A stretch of DNA of 64,000 bases from Styela clava. Lineage: Eukaryota > Chordata > Ascidiacea > Stolidobranchia > Styelidae. Where the stretch lies: positions 14,157,383-14,221,382 of the forward strand of contig NC_135252.1 in assembly GCF_964204865.1 (NCBI RefSeq). The letters are read 5' to 3'. The position numbers were made by a program, and so were the translations under genes. The notes under the pieces were generated by a model. That model saw only the letters and a list, made by a program, of their open reading frames with translations. It had not been told where the DNA came from and made no database searches. Position 1 is the first letter of the stretch. Every line of letters begins with the position of its first letter. Positions 57,401-64,000 of the stretch are shown in pieces.

Positions 57401-57753
57401 TTGAATTCATCATTGTCAGTATTGGCTGACTCCAGAAACATTTGGTTTAGGTATTCAGGATCAAGTATTTTAGTAAGTGCCTGGGTTTCAGCTTTTTCTG
57501 AATGAAGGGAAGTACATGATTCTAATAATTCAGAATCAGAGAGAGAAGAGAATGGTATGCAATCTTTTTCACAAAAGAAACAGCACCAAGGCATATCATC
57601 AGCTTCAGATTGCAGGTTTTCATACTGCTGGTTAGAGATATTGGTGCATTTTAAATGTATCCAATGTGAGCAAATGTTGCAAAAAATAGCTTTCTGATTA
57701 GTTCGGACTGATTTGTGGCAATTTCTACAGGGATATTTTAAATTATGTTTCAT
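54466..57753 (-). CDS. LINE B ORF2: PHD finger / endonuclease / reverse transcriptase, 1095 aa
   Basis: The start is the ATG at 57751-57753, directly before the PHD finger; the frame is open 16 codons further upstream. A C4HC3 PHD-type zinc finger lies at about residues 9-61 (C9, C12, C25, C28, H33, C36, C58, C61). The AP-like endonuclease spans about 150-375 with NIRSL (158-162), Glu189 in NETW, GDFN (299-302) and SDH (365-367). The reverse transcriptase follows with NYRPISLLPS, FLDISKAFDTIDH, HGVPQGSLLGPL and FADD at about 824-827. All catalytic motifs and the frame are intact. The role is target-primed reverse transcription of the element; the PHD may tether it to chromatin or proteins, which is inference. 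It is clearly a different family from LINE A, which lacks the finger. Confidence 0.93.
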   Translation of the reverse strand: MKHNLKYPCRNCHKSVRTNQKAIFCNICSHWIHLKCTNISNQQYENLQSEADDMPWCCFFCEKDCIPFSSLSDSELLESCTSLHSEKAETQALTKILDPEYLNQMFLESANTDNDEFNNINSVFMYNSSNQYICSSDVNDLKFNDSFKLSGFMTLSLNIRSLASFKNYTKFEALVNSLNCKPHVIAVNETWIVSGTNGHFNTLDGYIFITNSRSHHRGGGVGLYIRNDLKYIVRKDITIMCEKVFESIFIDILLENKTITCGTIYRSPLTDELNNANFRNLLSQVLSKMNKLNYNYIMGDFNYNLIDESSMNTSLFVDIMHNMAYYSLINCPTRITSSSATCIDHIWTNVYDKKVNSAVLAECVSDHLPIVQCSLLEKQIQNRIETLYRQFTSSNLNTFMNELNSIDIDDFSSIQDPNTCFEKFFEKFSTAYSQSFPYKKQTNSSNKPWYDTELRKLNKVKQKLYKKLINNKNINDKHKLQFNECRNLYTRLLYKKKSNYYKSKFASHKGNIKAVWKTINELIGKNKTGSCPLIGLDCSNTQIANKFNEHFSQVAQTLLDCMPQPAGCDKNYISYLGKQESSSMFLRPTTSLEIKNIIREMKPKSSFGIDGIPFKVLKHVPEHIIDILTYIFNLSLSSGLFIESFKTSKVLPLFKKGSVSDLGNYRPISLLPSFSKILEKIMYSRMSNFFETNNVFHSHQFGFRKHHSTAMAANVLVHKLTKAFESKQHAIGIFLDISKAFDTIDHSILLSKLYHYGIRGVPFNWIRSYLQDRKQIVQYDNSFSTNICVMKHGVPQGSLLGPLFFLAYINDMSRCLKSSESIMFADDTDLILHGKNLEDLLTVANQELTNIHSWMLVNKLSLNANKTKFVLFHPSKHKSVSCSKPLLLNDNEIERVKEIKFLGVIFDENLSWKSQMSHVIGKTKRNLAVAAKVSQCVNQSALLAMFQSLLLSHIRYCSSVWLHGNKTLVSKLQSICNNFLRIVFRKSKRESVNHFYKSLNILKVEDIMKFEVLSLVYDFHDNSLSNCFDDILTKTTSNRRSNSNLFIPFMSKSVSQHALCYNGPKLWNSLPLNLKSLKSKKSFQKQVKSYLVSKY

Positions 57754-57984
57754 GGTGGTGGCAAAGTAATGAAATAAAAAAAGTATAGTGAAGTAAGACA
57801 AAATCTAAAATACAAAGCTTGAATACAAAGTTTCCAGGTGCAGAACTTATGGTTAAATAAGTACTAGCCTAATTAGCATAAAGAAAATAAGGGTGAAAAT
57901 AAATTGAGTTAAATTAAATTATATTATCAACCCTGTGCTAAAGGCCACCACTATACCAATGAGACCAAGTTGCAAACAGTGTGC

Positions 57985-58680
57985 CTATTTGCTAGGTCCC
58001 ATTGGGCGAGCAGCAGCCCTGGAGTACAGGGGACGAGAGAGAGTAGTGATATCGTTTAAACAAGATATAACTCGCCTTCTGTCCAAGTAAGCGTATATAG
58101 TCCCATTCATTGTCGACACCTTATGCTTCCCGAATGCTTCCTTGGCAGCGGCGAGGAGCTTGAGCCTATTCCGGGTCAAGGACTCCGTGATGGACAAACC
58201 GCTGCCTTTTAGATCTTTCTTCCTACCATATATTAAATTTTTTGTCGATCTTCGGACAAATTTAATAATGATGGGGTTCTTCGGGGACTTGGATCGCAAT
58301 TTATGGGTTATATCAATATCCGTGTTAACAATAGGCTGGTCAAGATTGAAGTTAGTGTTCAGGGTGTTAACAACAAAGTCTTCAAACTTGTAGTACTCAG
58401 ATTCTGGAACCGATTTGCAGCCATGAAGAACAACACAGTTCCTCCGGCTGTACTGTTCCTGATCATCTTGCTGTTTTTCACATAACTCCAGTCTTTTTAT
58501 AATCTCCTCGATCTTAAGAGAGATTTGAGCCACATCATGCTGGAACTTCTTAACAGCTTCAGACTTGCTGCCATGGTCTTCAGTGGCAGACAGTTCATCT
58601 GAGCGTTGCATGAGCGCTTTTTGGTTGGCCTGGAGGGATGTAACAGCAGCCAGAATCTGGTTATGAACTTCGGTATTCAT
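57985..58680 (-). CDS. LINE B ORF1: RNA-binding protein, 231 aa
   Basis: A short ORF1-type protein. A helical N-terminal half (about 1-75, VKKFQHDVAQISLKIEEIIK and neighbours) is probably a coiled coil. Then comes EQYSRRNCVVLHG, a hallmark of LINE ORF1 proteins, an RRM-like stretch with PIIIKFVRRSTKNLIYGRKK and LSITESLTRNRLKLL, and a basic tail. It is expected to form a ribonucleoprotein with the element RNA. It is shorter than LINE A ORF1 (303 aa) and shares the general fold pattern only. Confidence 0.82.
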   Translation of the reverse strand: MNTEVHNQILAAVTSLQANQKALMQRSDELSATEDHGSKSEAVKKFQHDVAQISLKIEEIIKRLELCEKQQDDQEQYSRRNCVVLHGCKSVPESEYYKFEDFVVNTLNTNFNLDQPIVNTDIDITHKLRSKSPKNPIIIKFVRRSTKNLIYGRKKDLKGSGLSITESLTRNRLKLLAAAKEAFGKHKVSTMNGTIYAYLDRRRVISCLNDITTLSRPLYSRAAARPMGPSK

Positions 58681-58740
58681 ATTGATTTTCCGTGGAGTTT
58701 CGAGTTGAACAGGTAATTATTTCAGCAGAATCTAATGTAG

Positions 58741-59386
58741 TATTATAATTAGACAGGTATATTCCGTTTGTTGATATAATCGAAGGTAGCAGGCTTTAGT
58801 ACTTAAGTTAACCAAAGATTAAACTATCATCTGCAAACTTAATTATACAGCGAATAAAATGTGTGTGTTTGAATTCTCTAGGACCTAGGTGATAAATTTG
58901 CGAGAAAGTATACTTAATTGCAGTGTTTTGCCCGAAGTTATCATCATTCGTTCCGGACAACTCGATATGGCGCCGAGTCATATACTATATTTATTTCTTT
59001 AATATAAAACAATTGGCAAACGCTTTTATCCGCATTTATTGCATTTTAAAGTTTGAGAAACAAATGATCTGAGCTACTAACGTTTTTGAGGCATATTACC
59101 ACTTTTCGGATTTTTAAAGATATATTTGGAAATCTACTTGCGTGTTTGATTAACTATTCATGTCATATTATAAAAGGGGTATAAAAAGTCGATTGGGACC
59201 AACGTATATAAGTAAAGGGAAACTTTTTTTTATCAGTTTTTCGTCTTTTCACCCGCATAACTTGAACAACAAAAAAACATCAGCTACCCCTGTCGCCGAC
59301 ACTATTGTTATAAAATTATGGCTATTTCCTCACGGGGTATTGGTATCTTAGGTTATACCACAATACTCATTTCTATAACCTTGCAC
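58741..59386. other. Gene-free stretch
   Basis: No supported gene. The 63-aa frame at 59160-59351 has no recognisable features. Confidence 0.45.
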
Positions 59387-60703
59387 GACATTAGCTTCCT
59401 CTTTTTAGAGTTAGGATTGGATTCTTAGTTTTAACCGCTAAGTACGGCCGGGTTCGACGGGAGCTTGCAGAGTAGCGCAAAGAATCATTGCTGTAAACAA
59501 ACTTTTCGTAAATGAAGTAATATTATCATAACGCGAATTGAACATAACAGGATCCCCATCCAAATTATTTTTATGTAATGCACTGTCATCCTTTTAAATC
59601 ATATATTTCTTTGCCTAACTCAATCTCATCTAACTTATACATAATGAAGCCTCAACGTTTTGTCGCTGAGCAACCTGCGAGTCTGACATTAGCTCACACG
59701 TATTCAGACACTCGCATTGCCCTATTTCACTTGATTGTTTAATTTAGAATAAATTACCAACCACAGTAAAAATAAATAAATATAAGTTGCTACTTTATAA
59801 AAGTAACTACATTTTGGCTTTATATCACTGTCACTAGAATACCTGTCACAGATATACACTGGTTGTTGAAATAATATTTCACATCCCGACTTTCATCATC
59901 ATATATATATATATCATTACATAACATAAGTTAACGCAGAACACTAACCCTCTGTCCATGGACCAGTGCAATAATCTACAAATCTGCTTGTAATTGCAAT
60001 ACTAATTCCCAGCAATTGTTGTTTGCGCAAAAGCGTCATTTTCGCCCCGATTTAGCTTGCTGCCAAGCGGCAAAAATGCTGAATAAGTAAAATAACAAAA
60101 GCCTGAGTGGCAGCATAAGTTGCCACTGTCACAGTCCATCGCTTCAAAACAATTGTCTGAATAAAAGGCCTTCATATTTCGTAACCAATGATTAGTACCA
60201 ATTTTCCCCGGGGATTAAACTAGAAACGGCGTTGTATTTCTGGTGAGGTATTTCTGCTATTAGACTGAATAGCCCAAAAGGTTAATTTAACAAACAAAAA
60301 GGATGACGCAATAAATTTAGTTTGCCACATACATCAAATACGGCACGTGCATACAGTAATATGAATCTGTTGGAAAATATGGAAATCCCGTATAGTTCAG
60401 AATCAATCGGAAAATCATCCTTAAAGCCATACTTACAATAAACCGGAAAAATTCTTGAATTTAAAAAAACGAGTAACATTTTAATTCAGCAAAACCAATT
60501 ACACGACATTCATATGGCGATGAAAACCAAATGACCATACACCTATTAATCGAGATATCTCTTAATTAATGAAATAAGTAAGCAATGCAGCTGGGCCATC
60601 AAAAAGCGGCGCCAAATCTTTTCTTACCAGATCAAATACAAAATCTAACGGATCTGGGACATTGTCATGCAGTTGGATATAGTGAACAGATCAAGTATAT
60701 AAA
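59387..60703 (+). repeat. Direct repeat of about 1.3 kb, copy 1
   Basis: From GACATTAGCTTC to GATCAAGTATA this matches 61772-63000 with small substitutions and indels, including a segment near 60040-60150 that copy 2 has lost. It contains TTAACCGCTAAGTACGG and GGTTCGACGGGAGC, and has no convincing ORF. It is probably an unclassified mobile element, since the two copies sit 1.1 kb apart with unlike flanks. Confidence 0.8.
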
Positions 60704-61711
60704 ATAATGAGTCTGCGGTATATGATAACTTCATATAATTCAAACATGCACACTGGAACCAATTCACTATTCAAAATAGAGGGCTTTAGATCTTTTATAA
60801 CTTTATTAGTACCATTGTTTTGCAATAATGCCTGGTGACAAGTACTAATATAATATATTCAAATACAGACAATACCAATTCAATGACCCACAAATCATAA
60901 TTTAATATAATTTATGGAAATATTTCAAACTTGCAAATTTATTGACTATCAGTTTATTTGATTTGCCATAAATTAGGCTTTGATAAACAAAAGTGAACAG
61001 CTCAATCTTTCATCTTATATTTAATATCAAAACATTATCCAAAATCGCTCCTTTATTCATTTTTGAAAGCGAGCCTTATTTACGCGCACCAGGAAATTAT
61101 ATTATATTTAAATATGCGTCATGTTAAAAACGCTTAAGTAATATTTTTTCTATAGTTCATCTTCAATTATATTTTGACAGACGTTGGAAACGGAAAACGG
61201 AAACCTTTTCTCAAATGTTTGATTGAACGGAATTATTTTTGCAATGTTTCGAAATCTTACACCTATATGTGGATTCACACACTTCAAAACAATAAGTGTT
61301 TGAATTCACTTCAATATAGCTAACATAGCCAGTGAATAATATTTACGTGGGAGTCAGAAATATTATCAACTCCAAAAACTTGAAATAAAATTTAGGAATC
61401 TAAAACATACTGTCTTGAAATTTTTTTTTATTTTTTTTAAAAATCATCATTAGCACACAGTCGACTATTTTTTAGTTTGGGTCAGATTGAAAATAAACAA
61501 TAAGAAAATTGCTCTATTGTCGCGACCACTGAGAAATGAATATCGTGATGAGACAAATATTTATTCTGGTCACCAAATACGTACAGAAACATAAGCTATA
61601 CACATAGAAACAGTTACTAAAATTTCAGTTATTGACTACTTCGCAAATTGTATCGTTGACCGATAGATGTTGCTTTCTGGGTATATATTGAATATGTTAC
61701 ACGTTGTATAC
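60704..61711. other. Gene-free spacer between the two 1.3-kb repeats
   Basis: AT-rich, no gene or further repeat recognised. Confidence 0.45.
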
Positions 61712-61765
61712 TATGTCATACATACTATATAATATTCTACAAATGATACGTTGGGAAAAAAATAA
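61712..61765 (+). repeat. Short direct repeat flanking copy 2, left
   Basis: CATACATACTATATAATATT, then CTACAAATGATACGTTGGG and poly-A, recurs at 63524-63572 with few changes (ATATGTTGCG in place of ATACGTTGGG). Confidence 0.75.
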
Positions 61766-61771
61766 AGAAAA

Positions 61772-63000
61772 GACATTAGCTTCTTCTTTTTAGAGTTGGG
61801 ATTGGACTCTTAGTTTTAACCGCTAAGTACGGTGGGGTTCGACGGGAGCTTGCAGAGTAGCGCAAAGAAGCATTGCTGTAAACAAACTTTTCGTAAATGA
61901 AGTAATATTATCATAATGCGAATTGGACATAACAGGATCCCAATTCAATTTTTTTTTTTGGTAATGAACTGTCATCCTCTTAAATCATATATTTCTTTGC
62001 CTAACTCAATCTCATCTAACTTATACATAATGAGGCTTCAACGTTTTGTCGCTGAGCAACCTGCGATTGTGACATTAGCTCACACGTATTCAGACACTCG
62101 CATTGCCCTATTTCACTTGATTGTTTTACAATAAATCAACAACCACAGTCAAAATGATTAAATATAAGTTGCTACTTTATAAAAGAAACTACAGTTTGAC
62201 TTTAGATCACTGTCACTAGAATAACTGTCACAGATATGCACTGGTTGTTGAAAAAATATTCCACAATCCGATTTTCATCATATATATATCATTACATAAC
62301 ATAACCTGTGTATATATTATACATCATGACATAAGTTACCGCAGAACACTAACCCTCTGTCCATAGACCAGTACAATGATCTACAAATCTGCTTGTAATT
62401 GCAATACTAATTCTCAGCAATTGTTTCTGCACAAAAGCGATTTAATAAAACAATTGTCTGAATAAAATGCCTTCATATTTCGTAAGCAATGATTAGTAAC
62501 AATTTGCCTCGGGGATTAAACTAGAAACGGCGTTGTATTTCTGGTGAGGTATTTCTGCTATTAGACTGAATAGCTCAATAATTTGATTCAAAGAACAAAA
62601 AGGATGACGCAATAAATTTAGTTTGCCACATACATCAAATACGGCACGTGCATACAGTAATATGAATCTGTTGGAAAATATGGAAATTCCGTATAGTTCA
62701 GAATCAATCGGAAAATCATCCTAAAGCCATGCTTACAATAAACCGTAAAAATACTTGAATTTTAAGAAACGGGTAAAATTTTAATTCAGCAAAGTCAATT
62801 ATACGACATTTATATGGCGATAAAAACCAAATTACCATACACTTATTAATCGAGATATCTCTTAATTAATGAAAACAAGTAAGCAATGCGAATGGGCCAT
62901 CAAAACGCGGCGCCAAATCTTTTCTTACCAGATCAAATACAAAATCTAACGGAGCTGGGACATTGTCATGGATATAGTGAACAAACAAATCAAGTATCTA
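61772..63000 (+). repeat. Direct repeat of about 1.2 kb, copy 2
   Basis: Same order of sequence as 59387-60703, but lacking about 100 bp near 62440 and with other small indels. Its right edge is met directly by a hAT end at 63005. The 72-aa and 61-aa frames inside it are not conserved as proteins in copy 1. Confidence 0.8.
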
Positions 63001-63004
63001 AAAC

Positions 63005-63515
63005 AGTGGTTCTCAACCTTTTACCGACCGAAAATGAATTAACCATGTGCCGTTTGCGGATTCTGGTATAGCTTTGTTTAGCCTTGTACATCGCAGCATT
63101 TGCGAGATTCAATTTTGATTACTAAAACTAAAGTAAAGCTCCGCGGAAGACATAATGATAATTAAGTTAATTAATGCACAATTAATTTCTTGAAACACAA
63201 CTGAAAACTGACAAATAACTCTAAAAACTACAAAAACCAGCCAATGTTTGCAACCATGCTTGAATATCTGTTTGAGCGAAAAAAGTGCCTGAGCGGCTGG
63301 GTGCAGAAATTGCATTTGTTATGTGTTGCGTCATTATTGACTCCTTGGTTATAGTTGAAAGGAAACTGAATGTTTGGGGAAACATCCGTTCAGCGAATAC
63401 ACACAGTAAGGAAGATGAAGCGTTGCTGGCATATTTTAGCCAACCCAAAGGTTAATTGTTGCAATAATTCAAATCTGCTCGCGTACCACTCAAAAAGATC
63501 CCGCGTACCAATATG
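63005..63515. mobile_element. hAT-like element, right end truncated
   Basis: The left end CAGTGGTTCTCAACCTTTTA is a standard hAT terminus. Near 63478-63510 the paired GCTCGCGTACCACT and CCCGCGTACC boxes resemble the subterminal part of the other end, but the expected GTTGAGAACCACTG is absent. The minus-strand frames at 63109-63448 are short and unidentified. Confidence 0.55.
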
Positions 63516-63523
63516 CTATGCCA

Positions 63524-63572
63524 TACATACTATATAATATTCTACAAATGATATGTTGCGAAAAAAAAAAAT
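63524..63572 (+). repeat. Short direct repeat flanking copy 2, right
   Basis: Second copy of 61712-61765, located just beyond the truncated hAT element. Confidence 0.75.
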
Positions 63573-64000
63573 AATTATGTATGAAAGATACTGTTCCAAA
63601 AAGTACAAGTAATTTGGCAAGTATCAGGCAGTTGTGATGAAAAAGTCGTTGATATCATCTCTACAACATTTAGTTATCATATGCACTGTTTCCTTCTTTT
63701 ACTTTCTGCAATTTATGCAAAGTTTGGAATGTGCTGGAAACCAGGTTATTGAATGTAGCTCTGAAAAATTTCAACATCTAGATAAATTCTACAAAAGTTC
63801 ATGCATCAAGTAACTACGATAAAGGAAATTTGTGATTGTTTATGAGAGTTTAAACTGAAAGTAATAACTTTCAGACTTTCACTCAGAATTTTATTGCTTT
63901 GTCAAAATTCGTCAAATAACTTTTACGACGTTTTGCTATATTTCACAACATATACACCACGGGAATTACTAAAACTATATTTTTCTATTTTGGCCACATT
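63573..64000. other. Gene-free end of window
   Basis: No supported feature. Confidence 0.4.

Larger units (their letters stand above)
54466..58740 (-). mobile_element. LINE B, non-LTR retrotransposon with intact ORFs
   Basis: ORF1 (57985-58680) is followed after 231 bp by ORF2 (54466-57753). The 5' UTR reaches roughly 58740. The 3' limit is uncertain: either near 54400 or at the microsatellite tail at 52729. Members of the Jockey/CR1/L2 assemblage have this layout. No target-site duplication was identified. Confidence 0.75.

Noticed and set aside
46817-58680. A functional host operon or defence system formed by the reverse transcriptases and the methyltransferase
   Set aside because: The two reverse transcriptases are plainly parts of LINE elements with their own ORF1. 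Nothing links them to the methyltransferase beyond insertion nearby.
59400-59480. tRNA or tRNA-derived SINE head (TTAACCGCTAAGTACGG and GGTTCGACGGG)
   Set aside because: The B-box match is partial, no acceptor or anticodon stem can be folded, and the A-box is unconvincing.

Overview
The window is AT-rich animal DNA, not bacterial. Its genes are split by short introns (79-90 bp in the youngest copies) with GT..AG borders. There are TATA/initiator core promoters, two LINE retrotransposons of the ORF1 plus endonuclease/reverse-transcriptase type, many hAT-type elements with 8-bp target-site duplications, and large intergenic spaces. Compact introns, low GC and this repeat mix suit a small marine invertebrate. 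A tunicate is my best guess, but nothing in the window proves it. I found no rRNA, no convincing tRNA and no CRISPR array.

Layout. 1-8.5 kb: no gene. It holds a candidate DNA transposon (561-2276) whose two ends carry opposed arrays of a 16-bp degenerate repeat, and a tandem pair of about 190-bp repeats (6257-6646). 8.5-35.6 kb: four same-strand paralogous genes for GNAT-fold N-acetyltransferase-like proteins, at 8550-10844, 15043-16430, 27231-28659 and 33298-34693. All four share a four-exon plan with an 8-nt first coding exon and nearly fixed exon lengths (8, 214, 146 and a long last exon; gene 1 is slightly longer). The last two genes lie in a recent tandem duplication of about 6.1-6.35 kb (23216-29289 and 29295-35646). 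Between gene 2 and the duplication sit two hAT MITEs inserted back to back at one target site (17804-18439).

35.6-46.5 kb has no gene I can support. It holds a perfect 15-bp hairpin, an RTE/SINE-like element end, a hAT element rich in GCCGATACC repeats (41985-43263) and another hAT element with a perfect 8-bp duplication (44445-45575). 46.5-58.7 kb is dense on the minus strand. LINE A (ORF2 46817-49753, ORF1 49835-50746) is followed by a class I SAM-dependent methyltransferase gene (51061-51915), small hAT remnants, and LINE B (ORF2 with an N-terminal PHD finger 54466-57753, ORF1 57985-58680). Both LINEs have uninterrupted ORFs. 58.7-64 kb is gene-free and contains two copies of a 1.2-1.3-kb repeat (59387-60703 and 61772-63000) and a hAT end.

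Function. The GNAT cluster is the distinctive part: a local family growing by tandem duplication, with a conserved core promoter, a conserved catalytic scaffold and rapidly changing insert and C-terminal regions. In gene 3 a deletion of about 298 bp has removed the old C-terminus and stop codon, so the protein now ends in former 3' UTR sequence. Substrates cannot be read from the sequence. The methyltransferase is a plausible host gene, but nothing here links it to the acetyltransferases.
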